DNA of 64,000 bases from CADDYT01 sp035294125 (GCA_035294125.1 DATGLM010000078.1:153480-217479); one strand, 5' to 3'; counted from the first letter of the stretch, positions 42,480 to 51,950 are shown. Made by a program: numbers and translations. Notes: generated by a model from the sequence alone, not told the origin.

Positions 42480-42526
42480 CAAACGCTCCTCTCTTGCAAG
42501 CAGTGGAATGGATAGACTCAGCTTCA

Positions 42527-42556
42527 AGTATAATCAGCAGGGCCAGTCCGCGTCAA
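42527..42556 (-). promoter_or_regulatory. Sigma-70 promoter of the aldolase-kinase-dehydrogenase operon
   Basis: Minus strand: -35 TTGACG (42551-42556), 18-bp spacer, -10 TATACT (42527-42532). The remaining part of the 42480-42869 gap shows no clear promoter for the plus-strand permease and no known RNA motif. Confidence 0.72.
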
Positions 42557-42869
42557 TGTGCTGTTTATCTGCTTGTGAATGCGCACGAGCATGCTCTAAA
42601 AACAAGCCCGGCCATGTCAATCAGTTAAACTACGTTCATGGATAAATTGACCATACAGCAGCCGGGAATATGTATCATTCTGCTGTTGACTTTCATCCAT
42701 CAGGATGGTATTCACTTGGTATTGCTGAGAAGTTTTCAGTACCGCACTTTGCTATCCCTTGTTTAATGACCTGTGGTATCCGTCCGTGTATTATGGTGGC
42801 GCGTTCCGCTCTACCTTGTACAATAAGTAATCTTCGTTCAAACAAGTTTACTCATCACGGAGGTAAAAA

Positions 42870-44558
42870 ATGGCATCGCAGGATGAAATCATCCAAACAG
42901 GCTCCGGCGCCATGGCTGGAGATATCGATGTTGATAAGGCGAACGTCGATAAGCTTCACAAGAACGCTATCGGTCTTCCCGGTGTCCTCTATTTCTGTCT
43001 GGCAGGTTCTGCTCCTATCTCGGCCATGCTGTTCAACGTCCCCTCCATGGCCTCGCAGGCAGGAGCAACAACGCCCCTGGTCTTCCTGCTCTCCGGCATC
43101 GGCCTGCTTCTACTCGGCATCTCGATTGTCTACCTGTCGCGTCGTCTGACTTCGGCTGGCGGTTTCTACACCTGGGTGCGCCATAGTCTGGGGAAGCGCA
43201 CCGCTTTCCAGGCAGGCTGGTTGATGATGGGCGGATATGCGCTCTTCGAGGCCTCATTGCTGGGAGCGTTTGGTTCGTACACCAACAGCTCGTTTATCAA
43301 CTATCTGCACATCACGGTGCCGGGCGGCTGGGTCACGTTTGCCCTGATTGGCGCCCTTATAATCTTCCTGCTTTCGTATTTTGATGTCAAATGGTCCGTT
43401 TTTGCGATGGCCCCCTTCCTCATCCTGGAAGTCGGGGTGCTGGTTGTCCTCGACCTCGCGATCACCATTCACGGCGGTGCCTTTGGCCACGATTTCGTCC
43501 ATACCTTCACGCTTGCCGGCGCCAACCCTGTTCCAGGCGGGCATCCGTATGTCAACGCGCCGAACACAAAAACACTGACAGCAGCACCCGGTGGCCTGCT
43601 TGGCATCGGAGTGGCAATGGCTCTCGGTGTCTGGTCGTGGGTCGGCTTCGAGGCCGGTGCGGTCTATGGCGAGGAGGCGCGCAACCCCCGCCGGGCGGTA
43701 CCCGTTGCCATCTTCTCGGTAGTCGCTTTCCTGACCTTCCTTTACACCTGGACCTCGTATTCGGCGACGATCGGCTATGGCTGGCAGTTTGCGGTGAGCC
43801 AGTTCGGCAACCTCGTCAATAATCCCACCCCGTACTATCCGCTGGCAAGCACCTATGTCGGTGGTTTCCTGCAGGCGCTGATGATTATTGCTATCAGCAC
43901 GAGCGCGCTGGCCTGCGGACTGGCTTTCCATAACGGCATGGTGCGCTACCTCTACGCGATGGGCCGCGAACATATCCTGGGCAGGGTTTTTGGGCGCACC
44001 CATCCCCGCTACCACAGCCCGCATATCGCCATCATCGCCCAGTCTCTCTTCACTGTGCTGCTGATCATCTTCTTCGCCTTTGTCATTCAAAAGGCGAATG
44101 CAGATGGCACCTACTCCTATGCGCTGGGCATTGCCGATGGCAAGGTCTGGGTACAGACGGACGGCATCTATCCCTACACCTGGCTGGCTATCATCGGGAC
44201 GATTGCCTTCGTCGTCGTCTACATCATGGTCAATATTGCCTCACCCGTTTTTGCGCTCCACTACGACAGGAAGAGTTTCAACTGGTTTGCTCACATCGTT
44301 GCTCCCATCCTGAGCACCCTTGTGCTGATCGTCCCGCCGCTCTCCTTCATCGGGCCAGCGCTGCCGGGCGTGGGAACTTTCTTCACCAATCTGGGCTTTG
44401 CCGCTACACCGTTCCCTCTCAATATCCTCTATCTCTTCGTGATTGCCTGGATCATTATCGGGCTGGCCTATTCCTTCTATCTGTCCGCTAGCCGTCCAGA
44501 GCGTTACGATAGTATGGGCCGCATCATTCGCGGTGATGTATACGCGGAAACGGCGTGA
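42870..44558 (+). CDS. APC-superfamily amino acid/amine permease (1)
   Basis: 562 residues with 12-14 hydrophobic segments. The first helix carries GLPGVLYFCLAGSAPISAML and a later cytoplasmic loop has EEARNPRRAVPVAIFS (the E-x-x-NP-x-R signature of APC permeases), then AMGREHILGRVFGRTHPRYH. Uptake of an amino acid or amine is inferred. GGAGG lies 6 nt before the ATG. One of three permeases around the glutamate synthase-like array, but clearly diverged from the other two. Confidence 0.9.
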   Translation: MASQDEIIQTGSGAMAGDIDVDKANVDKLHKNAIGLPGVLYFCLAGSAPISAMLFNVPSMASQAGATTPLVFLLSGIGLLLLGISIVYLSRRLTSAGGFYTWVRHSLGKRTAFQAGWLMMGGYALFEASLLGAFGSYTNSSFINYLHITVPGGWVTFALIGALIIFLLSYFDVKWSVFAMAPFLILEVGVLVVLDLAITIHGGAFGHDFVHTFTLAGANPVPGGHPYVNAPNTKTLTAAPGGLLGIGVAMALGVWSWVGFEAGAVYGEEARNPRRAVPVAIFSVVAFLTFLYTWTSYSATIGYGWQFAVSQFGNLVNNPTPYYPLASTYVGGFLQALMIIAISTSALACGLAFHNGMVRYLYAMGREHILGRVFGRTHPRYHSPHIAIIAQSLFTVLLIIFFAFVIQKANADGTYSYALGIADGKVWVQTDGIYPYTWLAIIGTIAFVVVYIMVNIASPVFALHYDRKSFNWFAHIVAPILSTLVLIVPPLSFIGPALPGVGTFFTNLGFAATPFPLNILYLFVIAWIIIGLAYSFYLSASRPERYDSMGRIIRGDVYAETA

Positions 44559-44591
44559 GCCTGTTTTTGCAGGGGAAATCACCTGTTCCTG

Positions 44592-44667
44592 AGGGCGATG
44601 CTTTGTGCCCATCCATGGAGGCAGGGGTCTGCCAGCAACCAGATGGGCGAACAAGGCATTGTCCCTA
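44592..44667. repeat. Degenerate palindromic repeat in the permease 1-2 gap
   Basis: AGGGCGATGCTTTGTGCCCAT (44593-44612, given inexactly as arm) pairs imperfectly with 44643-44666 (ATGGGCGAACAAGGCATTGT ...). It resembles another class of dispersed Chloroflexota intergenic repeat. A small GGCAG/CTGCC hairpin lies inside. Confidence 0.5.
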
Positions 44668-44709
44668 CGGACTTCCTCATCAAAGATGCGTATATAAGCA
44701 GAAAACAAC

Positions 44710-44738
44710 TTGACAAGCTGAAGAATTATCACTATACT
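44710..44738 (+). promoter_or_regulatory. Sigma-70 promoter of permease 2, long leader
   Basis: -35 TTGACA (44710-44715), 17-bp spacer, -10 TATACT (44733-44738). The leader to ATG 44984 is about 240 nt and holds a perfect GCATGCTT/AAGCATGC hairpin at 44891-44912. Confidence 0.8.
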
Positions 44739-44983
44739 TCTTGTGAGCAGTGTGGTTGCTGTAAAATAAGGCGCTTTGCTCATAAGATGTTCGCGCAGCT
44801 TCGTTTCCTCTTGATCTCAGGGTTCTGGTAAAAGTGTGACATTGTGCCTTTTGAGAAAAGGGGTATTCTTTGCTGTGATTCGATACATCTGCATGCTTGG
44901 ATGTAAGCATGCCGGACTCCGTTGTTCGTTGTTGTGATGTCAGACCTGAATCTATTATCTTTTTTTTGGAGGGGACACACTTT

Positions 44984-46573
44984 ATGGACACGACAGAAAC
45001 GACAGTCGAAAGTACTGAGGAGGTATTGCGTTCAGAGCGTATTGCAGGAGGCATTCTCTACAAGGTTCTGAACACCTTCGACATGGTGGCTATCTTCATC
45101 GCCATCGTACTTTTTATCACCAACTCCCCCGGTATTGCTGCTGCTGGCCCTGTTGCCTATATTTACCTGGTGGCGGGTTTCCTGACTTTCCTGATTCCAG
45201 GTGCTATTGTGACCGGCCAGCTTGGGCGCATGTTCCCCAAGGAAGGCTCGATCTACGTCTGGACGAACAAAGCCTTTGGCCCATTCTGGGGCTTTTTTGC
45301 GGGCTTCTGTGCCTGGTGGCCCGGCATCTTCGTCGTTGTAGTGTGCGGGAGCCTCGTCAGTACCTTTATTAGCGAACTGGGAAGCCTGTTCGGCCTGAGC
45401 ATTCTGACCCAACCCTGGCAACTGGGCCTGGTGATCCTCGTGGTCACGGCTATTTCCTTCGGCCTCTCTGCCGTGCGTTTCCGCGCCGCACAGAACCTGG
45501 TCAACATCATGTTTGTGCTCTATGGTGCTGCCATTTTGTTAATCGGCATCGGTGGAGCTGTATGGCTTCTGGCCGGTCATCCGGGCTTCACGGATATGGC
45601 GTTTAATGGCGGCGGCTGGGCCATCACCTTCGGCAGCAGCGGCAACTTCACCATCTTCGGTTTTGTCATTCTGGCCCTGCTGGGTATCGAGGTTCCGCTG
45701 AACATGGGCGTTGAGGTTACCAGCGAGCGGGCCGTTACCCGCTACCTGATCTGGGGTCCGATTGTGGTCATGGTGGCGTATCTCATCACCACGTTTGGCA
45801 TTATGACCGCTGTGCCCGCGGCATGCCCGCATGTGACCGCCACCTGCCCGTCTGCCTATGTGAATTCGGATCCTCAAACGAACGTCTGGGCGATGGTAGA
45901 TGTTGTACGCAACGGGTTTGGTCCTGCCGGTCTGGTGCTGGCGGTAATCGTCGATCTGATCATGATCGGTTTCGGCCTCTACGCCTCCATCGTCTACAAC
46001 TATTCGTTTGGCCGTTTGCTCTTTGTCTCCGGCCTGGATCGCCGTCTTCCCCCTGTCATGAGCAAAGTAAACGCCGCTCGTGTGCCGTGGGTAGCTGTGC
46101 TGGTGCAAAGCATCATCGTGGCAGTGATCGCTATAGCAGTCTACATGATTATTCCCTACATTGCGGGGACCAATCCTGCCAACCTGGCGAATCTCATGTA
46201 CTACATTTTGTTTGCCTCGATCACGGTCATCTGGTGTTTCTCGATGATCTTCCAGTTCATCGACATCATCGTCATTCGCTATAAGTACCACGAGACCTTC
46301 AAAGATGTCCGGCTGGCTCCAGACTGGGTCTTTTACCTCTGCTCAGTGCTGGGTCTGCTGGCCAGCGGCGTTGGCCTCTACGCGACTGTGTCCGCGCCCT
46401 GGGTTCCCAGTTTGATTGATGCGCAGGGCTGGGATATCTGGATCGCGGCTATCGTCGTCGTGTCGCTGATCGCTGCAGCAACCATCTACTTCATCGGCCA
46501 TGTCAGAATCAAAGATGATGTGACAGATGAGCAGGCTATTGCTACAGCCATAGGCTCGGCTGAAAAAGCGTGA
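44984..46573 (+). CDS. APC-superfamily amino acid/amine permease (2)
   Basis: 529 residues with about 12 hydrophobic segments. LITNSPG-like unwound first helix (IAIVLFITNSPGIAAAGPVA), MFPKEGSIYVWTNKAFGPFW (typical of glutamate/GABA:H+ type APC members), and VPLNMGVEVTSERAVTRYLI. Start ATG 44984 is preceded by GGAGGGG; an earlier in-frame ATG at 44897 would add 29 residues that read through the leader hairpin. Substrate unknown; strongly similar in layout to permease 3. Confidence 0.9.
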   Translation: MDTTETTVESTEEVLRSERIAGGILYKVLNTFDMVAIFIAIVLFITNSPGIAAAGPVAYIYLVAGFLTFLIPGAIVTGQLGRMFPKEGSIYVWTNKAFGPFWGFFAGFCAWWPGIFVVVVCGSLVSTFISELGSLFGLSILTQPWQLGLVILVVTAISFGLSAVRFRAAQNLVNIMFVLYGAAILLIGIGGAVWLLAGHPGFTDMAFNGGGWAITFGSSGNFTIFGFVILALLGIEVPLNMGVEVTSERAVTRYLIWGPIVVMVAYLITTFGIMTAVPAACPHVTATCPSAYVNSDPQTNVWAMVDVVRNGFGPAGLVLAVIVDLIMIGFGLYASIVYNYSFGRLLFVSGLDRRLPPVMSKVNAARVPWVAVLVQSIIVAVIAIAVYMIIPYIAGTNPANLANLMYYILFASITVIWCFSMIFQFIDIIVIRYKYHETFKDVRLAPDWVFYLCSVLGLLASGVGLYATVSAPWVPSLIDAQGWDIWIAAIVVVSLIAAATIYFIGHVRIKDDVTDEQAIATAIGSAEKA

Positions 46574-46593
46574 TGTAGATTTCCCTCGCAGTA

Positions 46594-46636
46594 ACAGGAG
46601 AGTGGAGAACCGGATGGTCTCCACTCTCCTGTTTTG
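46594..46636 (+). terminator. Rho-independent terminator of permease 2
   Basis: ACAGGAGAGTGGAGA (46594-46608) and its exact complement (46618-46632), loop 9 nt, followed by TTT (46633-46635). Confidence 0.88.
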
Positions 46637-46650
46637 CTGCTTTCCCTGAT

Positions 46651-46752
46651 GACCAGTGCCAGGGCTTTTTGATTTCCTCTTCTTACACGTGATGCACGTT
46701 CAGCGAGCGTGACCAGTTCCACGGGTCAACCAAAAAGCCCTGGTCCAGTGCA
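46651..46752. repeat. About 100-bp palindromic element
   Basis: CCAGGGCTTTTTG (46659-46671) and CAAAAAGCCCTGG (46731-46743) are exact inverted arms; outer bases also pair in part. Inner GTGACC/GGTCA-type smaller dyads are present. It lies with two hairpins in the permease 2-glutamine synthetase gap. Confidence 0.55.
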
Positions 46753-46809
46753 AAAGCGCTTGCTTCTTACGGGTTTGATAGGTAGACTTCCCTGAGAGTG
46801 AAGCGACAG

Positions 46810-46830
46810 GAGCAGGATTTTTTCCTGCTC
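46810..46830. terminator. Hairpin downstream of the glutamine synthetase-like gene
   Basis: GAGCAGGA (46810-46817) pairs with TCCTGCTC (46823-46830) around a 5-nt T loop. No U-tract follows on the minus strand, so it is a weak or Rho-assisted terminator at best. Confidence 0.45.
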
Positions 46831-46850
46831 TCCCATTTGGATTGGGAACG

Positions 46851-48197
46851 TTAGAAAATCTCCAGGTACTCGTCGCGTTCCCAATCGGTGACGTGCGCCT
46901 TGAGACGTGCCAGTTCGCTGCGCTTCATAGTGGTGAAGACCTGCACGAACTCGTCGCCCAGAATGCCACGGAATGCCTCATCTTGCTCCAGCGCGTCCAG
47001 CGCCTCGTCGAGCGTGGTGGGCAGTGGTGAGAAATCACTGCTGCTCTCAGCCAACCCTTCGACCGGAGCGGGCGGCATCTCCGCGTCCTTCAGGCCAAGT
47101 GTGCCAGCCGCGATGACCGCCGCGACCGACAGGTAGGGATTGCTCAAAGCTGTGGGCAGGCGGTTCTCCAGGTGTGTGCGCTGATCGCGGCTATTCTTGG
47201 CGCGAATCATGGCCGAGCGGTCTTCCAGGCCCCAGCTAATGTTCGAAGGGGCGAAATGGTGTGGCACGAAGCGATGGTAGCAATTCGGCGTCGGGGCCAT
47301 CAGCGCCATCGCTGCGTTGGCATGTTTCAACATGCCCTGCATGAAGTAATACGCTGTCTTTGACAGCCCATGCTCGTTGTTCGTGTCCAGGAACGCATTC
47401 TCGCCGCTCTCCTTCCCAACCAGGCTGACATGCGTGTGAGCGCCACTGGCCGACTGGTCGGTGAATGGCTTGGTCATGAAGGTGGCATGATAGCCGAGCT
47501 GGCCGGCAATGAACTTAATACCATTCTTGAAGGTAAAGCCGAGGTCACCCGCTCTCAGTGCCTCGTGCGGCCCGTAGTTGATCTCGAACTGTCCGGGGCC
47601 ATACTCGCAGTTGGCGGTGATGATATCGATGCCGATCTGCGGCATCAGTTCGACGATGCGTTCCGTGACGGGAACTGCCACGTTGCGCATCGTGTTGAAG
47701 ATATGCAAGCCATCGAAAATAGGTGTCATGGTGGAGGGGTTGAGCAGATAAAACTCGTATTCCAACCCAACTACGGCCTGATAACCGAGCTTATCCAGTT
47801 CGGCGACCGCATTGCGCAGCACGTGGCGCGGCGCGGCATGCAGGGGGGTGCCATCCGCCCAGTAGGTATCGCAGATCAGACGCGCTGTCCTGTTCATCCA
47901 GGGCACAACTGCTGCCGTTGAGAGGTCGGGAATGAGCACCTGATCGGCGTAGTTCTTTTCCTCGTTGTACTGTGTGCCGGAGACAACAAATGACCGGCTG
48001 TCGAGGGCGACGGTGCCGCCGTACATGTTCAAGCCCTTTTCCGCGAAGCTGCGTGCTTTGATCAGCGGGACAATCTTGGAACGGGCGATACCATGCATAT
48101 CGGGCAGTTCAAAAAGGACGTTGGTAATTCCTTCGCTGCTCCACCTTTCGAGCAGTTCATCGAGTGTGAAACCTGGGCTGACCTGGGTTGTTGTCAT
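46851..48197 (-). CDS. Glutamine synthetase-like gamma-glutamyl-amine ligase (GmaS/GlnT-type)
   Basis: 448 residues, GS fold. Metal/glutamate motifs GLEYEFYLL, NCEYGPGQFEINYGP, GAHTHVSLVG, and RTHLENRLPTALSNPYLS are present, so ATP-dependent gamma-glutamyl phosphate chemistry is likely. The flap that in E. coli GS reads GYEAP, with Glu327 closing over ammonium, reads HHFAPSNISW here: Glu is Phe. This argues for an amine rather than ammonia as acceptor, as in gamma-glutamylmethylamide or glutamylamine synthetases (inference). It ends the six-gene array. Confidence 0.85.
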   Translation of the reverse strand: MTTTQVSPGFTLDELLERWSSEGITNVLFELPDMHGIARSKIVPLIKARSFAEKGLNMYGGTVALDSRSFVVSGTQYNEEKNYADQVLIPDLSTAAVVPWMNRTARLICDTYWADGTPLHAAPRHVLRNAVAELDKLGYQAVVGLEYEFYLLNPSTMTPIFDGLHIFNTMRNVAVPVTERIVELMPQIGIDIITANCEYGPGQFEINYGPHEALRAGDLGFTFKNGIKFIAGQLGYHATFMTKPFTDQSASGAHTHVSLVGKESGENAFLDTNNEHGLSKTAYYFMQGMLKHANAAMALMAPTPNCYHRFVPHHFAPSNISWGLEDRSAMIRAKNSRDQRTHLENRLPTALSNPYLSVAAVIAAGTLGLKDAEMPPAPVEGLAESSSDFSPLPTTLDEALDALEQDEAFRGILGDEFVQVFTTMKRSELARLKAHVTDWERDEYLEIF

Positions 48198-48213
48198 GAG
48201 ACATAACCTCCAT

Positions 48214-49215
48214 TCAATTATTAATAGGGCGGTGTAGCGACAGGTGGCTATCCAGTTCGTTCCAGGGAAGCAGGCCGTCGATCCAGCTCTGGACTCTGTC
48301 TAGAGCGAGCATGGCAAGCTCAGCGGCGGCCAGAAATTCCTCTGTGGTAGCAGGGCTATTTCCCTTGAAATACCGAGCCAGCGTGCGCACCAGCGCAACC
48401 GTTTCGGTCATTGACCACTTTTCTAAACGAGCGGCATGCCGTTCTAATAACCCTGCAATTACCTGACATACCATCTGTAATGGGATGATACCATCTTTCA
48501 CCTGTTGCCTGCATACCTGCAACTCTTCACCGAGCCAGAAGAGATTGAAGTTGGCATAAAAGCTGCAAGGCAGATTACCCATGGGCGGGCGAGAGACCGG
48601 GCGCAAGGCGGCGATATCCGCCGGTTCATCTCGCCAGTTGCGGGTGAGGAATGCTCGTAGTTCGCTCAGAGTGTGTGCTGTGCTGGACTCCTGTTCGCCG
48701 AGGGCGCGTTCGTAATAAATGTCGGGTTCTAGAGAGGAGCCACAGAGCAGGTGGGTAAAGGCCGTTCCGGTTGAGCCAGATTCGGCCTTGAGACCGTGTT
48801 GCGTCTGATGGCCAGCTTCGTCGCGCTCGTCTTCCTCCCTTGTCAAATTCACCGGCAGCATCCCCTCGCGCAGTAATTGATCGCCTGCCGCCATAAGCCT
48901 ATCCAATCCATCGACGATGCGAGCGAAGACGCTGACGTAGCCGAAAGGTTGGGTATCTCCGTAGAAAATACAGATTGTCTGCCTGCCGGGGTAATAGCCG
49001 ATATCGCCTGGCTGCACGTTCAGTATTTCATTTTCCGGTTCAGCGTAGAACGGCACCATCACGATGATCTCGCGGCCTGCGAATTTGGCATGCACGCTGA
49101 AACCTTCTATGGGCAAATTCTCCCACATGCACTGTGAGAGTTGCGGCGCCTCCTCTTCCAGCAGTTGCGCACTGACCTGTGTGTCTCCCACCTGAATGGT
49201 GAATCGTCCGGACAT
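48214..49215 (-). CDS. DUF3830 (cyclophilin-like) protein with extra helical domain
   Basis: 333 residues. Residues 1-115 fit DUF3830, a cyclophilin-like beta barrel: FTIQVGDTQVSAQLLEEEAP, CMWENLPIEGFSVHAKFAGR, then LNVQPGDIGYYPGRQTICIF. The C-terminal 200 residues are helical and not recognised. DUF3830 genes are often found with amidohydrolases and other C-N enzymes (recalled). It lies between the FAD oxidase and the GS-like ligase with small gaps, so it belongs to this pathway; its job is unknown. ATG 49215 has GAGGA 8 nt upstream. Confidence 0.7.
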   Translation of the reverse strand: MSGRFTIQVGDTQVSAQLLEEEAPQLSQCMWENLPIEGFSVHAKFAGREIIVMVPFYAEPENEILNVQPGDIGYYPGRQTICIFYGDTQPFGYVSVFARIVDGLDRLMAAGDQLLREGMLPVNLTREEDERDEAGHQTQHGLKAESGSTGTAFTHLLCGSSLEPDIYYERALGEQESSTAHTLSELRAFLTRNWRDEPADIAALRPVSRPPMGNLPCSFYANFNLFWLGEELQVCRQQVKDGIIPLQMVCQVIAGLLERHAARLEKWSMTETVALVRTLARYFKGNSPATTEEFLAAAELAMLALDRVQSWIDGLLPWNELDSHLSLHRPINN

Positions 49216-49284
49216 AGATGCTTTCCTCGCTCCTTCCATCAAAAACAGGAATTGCTCCTGTCTAGACTCTTTTGATTGTACCAT

Positions 49285-50478
49285 TTACTGCGGAGGTTGA
49301 GTATGTTCCTGTGGCCGGTCCGCGTAGGCATAGGGGTCGTGGATGGCCGCCTGCTCGAAATAACGGGCAGGGCGAAAGGCCGCAAGCGAGATTTCGGCGT
49401 CGCTAACAGCCAGAATGTGTTCGGCCATCGCTTTTCCTATGGCAGGCGCTGTTTTGAAGCCTGTACCGTTGCAGCCGAAAATGGCGTAGAGATTTTCAAA
49501 GCCGGGCACAGGTCCGAGCAGGGGATGCAGGTCGGCGCTGACGGCAAAAACTCCCGCCCAGCCCCTTCTATAGCTTGCCTGCTCCATGACCGGCATGCGA
49601 TACGAAACCTTCTGCGCTACCTCCTCGACAAAGCTGACATCGGCATCTGGCTTAAAGCGATCAGGGTCGATACCCGGCTCCATCGCGCCGCCGCCCACGA
49701 GCGTTAAGCCGGGGCTATCAGGGCGATAGTAGACGTCGAGGATGCCATCGATGTAGGTCATGTGCTCCTGCTGTGCCGCTGGCGGCCTTTGCAGGATAAT
49801 CACCTGGTGGCGTACATTCCAGACGGGGAAGGTGAGACCCAGCTTTGCCAGCAGGCGCGCTGTCCAGGCTCCGGTTGCGCACACCACGATGCCCGCTTGC
49901 AGCACACCCTGACTCGTCTGGACAGCCACCACACGTTCGCCTTGCAGCAGGAAATCCTGCACCTCGACTTGCTGGCGCAGTTCTACGCCGTTGCGACGGG
50001 CAGCTTGCAGCAGGGAAAGGGTCGTTGCCGTGGGGTCGGCGTAGCCGGAGTGGGGTTCGTAAGCCGCCAGTTCCAGGTCCTCCGTCCAGATAGTAGGGGC
50101 CAGTTGGCGCAGCTCGTCGGCGCCGATCAGGCAGGTTTCTACGCCAATGCGCCGCAGCATGGCGACATTGGCACGTAACTTCTCGTTGTTCTTCGGCGCT
50201 ACTGTGCGGATGAAGCCCGTTTCAGTAAAACCACAATTGCCGCCAACGATCTCGTCCCAGTTGCGGAAATAGGCATAGCTGCTCAGGGCCAGCCGCGCCT
50301 CAAGCTCATTGGTGTAATGCATGCGTACCAGTCCGCTCGAAAGGCCCGTGGCCCCGGAAGCTGCTACCTGCTTTTCGAGGATAACCACCCTGCGCTCTCC
50401 CGCACGTGCCAGGTGAAAGGCCAGGCTGGCCCCATTGACGCCCGCACCGATGATGACGATATCAGCAGTTTCATGCAT
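49285..50478 (-). CDS. Single-chain FAD-dependent amine oxidase (sarcosine/glycine oxidase-like)
   Basis: 397 residues, DAO family. FAD motif DIVIIGAGVNGASLAFHLAR (residues 6-25), SGLSSGLVRMHYTNELEARL-type region, substrate-side RHQVIILQRP, and the C-terminal YAIFGCNGTGFKTAPAIGKA. The layout fits monomeric or beta-type sarcosine oxidases. In the N-methylglutamate pathway a sarcosine-oxidase-like four-subunit complex does this step; only one chain is present here. It starts 17 nt after the FMN synthase gene without a clear ribosome site, so coupling is likely. Confidence 0.87.
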   Translation of the reverse strand: MHETADIVIIGAGVNGASLAFHLARAGERRVVILEKQVAASGATGLSSGLVRMHYTNELEARLALSSYAYFRNWDEIVGGNCGFTETGFIRTVAPKNNEKLRANVAMLRRIGVETCLIGADELRQLAPTIWTEDLELAAYEPHSGYADPTATTLSLLQAARRNGVELRQQVEVQDFLLQGERVVAVQTSQGVLQAGIVVCATGAWTARLLAKLGLTFPVWNVRHQVIILQRPPAAQQEHMTYIDGILDVYYRPDSPGLTLVGGGAMEPGIDPDRFKPDADVSFVEEVAQKVSYRMPVMEQASYRRGWAGVFAVSADLHPLLGPVPGFENLYAIFGCNGTGFKTAPAIGKAMAEHILAVSDAEISLAAFRPARYFEQAAIHDPYAYADRPQEHTQPPQ

Positions 50479-50495
50479 GGAAGTAAGGGAGCCTT

Positions 50496-51950
50496 TCAGG
50501 AATGTTTCTTACTCTTCCGCTTCTCCTGTTTGCCGTTCGCTCGCTTGCTATTTGTATGATTGAACTCTGGCTTTTGCTGTTGTGCATGCCCGTTGCTGGC
50601 CTCGTTCGTATAGCCGTAGAGGTGAGGCTGGAGATCGGGGCGACCGTAAACGATGTTGGTGCCCACGACGGGAATACCGGTGATAAAAGAGGCTTCCAGC
50701 GTGAGGGCGCGCAGGTCCTCTGGCTCCAGGTCGTGCACATTGCTCTTGCCACAGGCTCGTGCCAGCATCTGTATCTCCATCGTCATAGAGTTGATGAAAT
50801 TGACCACGCGCTCCGCCGCCTCGTCGACGTCCAACCGGCTCATCAGTTCGGGGTTCTGCGTGGTAATGCCAACGGGGCAAAGGCCGGTATGGCAGTGGTG
50901 ACAGGCGTAAGGCTCTGTCCCTAATTTATGATAATCTTCGACATAAATGGGGCGATTGCAGTTGAGGGCGATCAGCGCGCCCGTGCCAATCGAGACGGCA
51001 TCAGCGCCGAGGGCCAGCGCCTTGGCGGCATCCACACCGCCGCGAATACCGCCGGAGATGACGAGCTGCACCACGCCATCCATGCCGATTTCGCGCAGGG
51101 CCGCTTTTGCCTCAACGACAGCCGCCAGCGTCGGGATGCCGGTGTGTTCCATGAGAATATCGGGCGAGGCCGCTGTTCCACCCTCTGCTCCGTCCAGTAC
51201 GATGACATCCACGCCTGCTTTGCAGGCCAGCTTCACGTCATCTGCCACGCGGGACGCGCCGATCTTGATGTAGATAGGAAGCTCCCAGTCGGTGGCCTCG
51301 CGCAGTTCTTCGACTTTGGCGACCATATCGTCCGGCCCCGTCCAATCCGGGTGACGCACAGGGCTGCGCTGGTCAACGCCCGCCGGAAGTTCTCTCATGG
51401 CGGCAATCTCTTCTGATACCTTCTGGCCGAGCAGGACGCCGCCTGTACCCGGCTTGGCTCCCTGCCCCACACAGATTTCAATGGCGTTCGCCATGCGCAG
51501 GTGATGGGGATTGAAGCCGTAGCGGCTTGGCAGTACCTGGTAGACCAGTTGCTCGGATGCCTCGCGCTCCGCCATCAGCATGCCACCGTCGCCAGTGGTG
51601 GTGGAGGTGCCCAGGCGGGTCGCGGCGCGGCCCAGGGCGACCTTCGCATTGCGCGAAAGCGCGCCAAAGCTCATACCGGCAATGGTAATCGGGGTTTTTA
51701 GACGAATGGGTTTTTTCGCGAAGCGCGTTCCCAGCACCGTCTCGGTGACACATTGCTCGCGGTAGCCCTCCAGGGGGACGCGACTGAGCGTGCAGGGGAC
51801 AAAGGTAAGCTCGTCGAATGAGACAAATTTTTTCAGCGTGCTGAAGCCGCGAATGCGGTAGCGCCCAAGCTGTGCTTTGACATGCACATCTTCCATGATC
51901 TCAGGCGACCAGAGTTGCCCGTAGCGTACCAGGGGATTTTCGCTCTCCAT
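50496..51950 (-). CDS. FMN-binding glutamate synthase-like subunit (MgsC/GlxD-type)
   Basis: 484 residues, the central/FMN domain of GltB as a separate protein. Motifs: GMSFGALSRNAKVALGRAAT, GQGAKPGTGGVLLGQKV (substrate/FMN loop), VISGGIRGGVDAAKALALGA, and CHHCHTGLCPVGIT, an Fe-S cluster Cys set as in glutamate synthases. It uses ammonia or an amine, 2-oxoglutarate and a reductant to make glutamate or an N-substituted glutamate. ATG 51950 has GAGG 7 nt upstream. It follows the GXGXG gene by 129 nt. Confidence 0.88.
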   Translation of the reverse strand: MESENPLVRYGQLWSPEIMEDVHVKAQLGRYRIRGFSTLKKFVSFDELTFVPCTLSRVPLEGYREQCVTETVLGTRFAKKPIRLKTPITIAGMSFGALSRNAKVALGRAATRLGTSTTTGDGGMLMAEREASEQLVYQVLPSRYGFNPHHLRMANAIEICVGQGAKPGTGGVLLGQKVSEEIAAMRELPAGVDQRSPVRHPDWTGPDDMVAKVEELREATDWELPIYIKIGASRVADDVKLACKAGVDVIVLDGAEGGTAASPDILMEHTGIPTLAAVVEAKAALREIGMDGVVQLVISGGIRGGVDAAKALALGADAVSIGTGALIALNCNRPIYVEDYHKLGTEPYACHHCHTGLCPVGITTQNPELMSRLDVDEAAERVVNFINSMTMEIQMLARACGKSNVHDLEPEDLRALTLEASFITGIPVVGTNIVYGRPDLQPHLYGYTNEASNGHAQQQKPEFNHTNSKRANGKQEKRKSKKHS

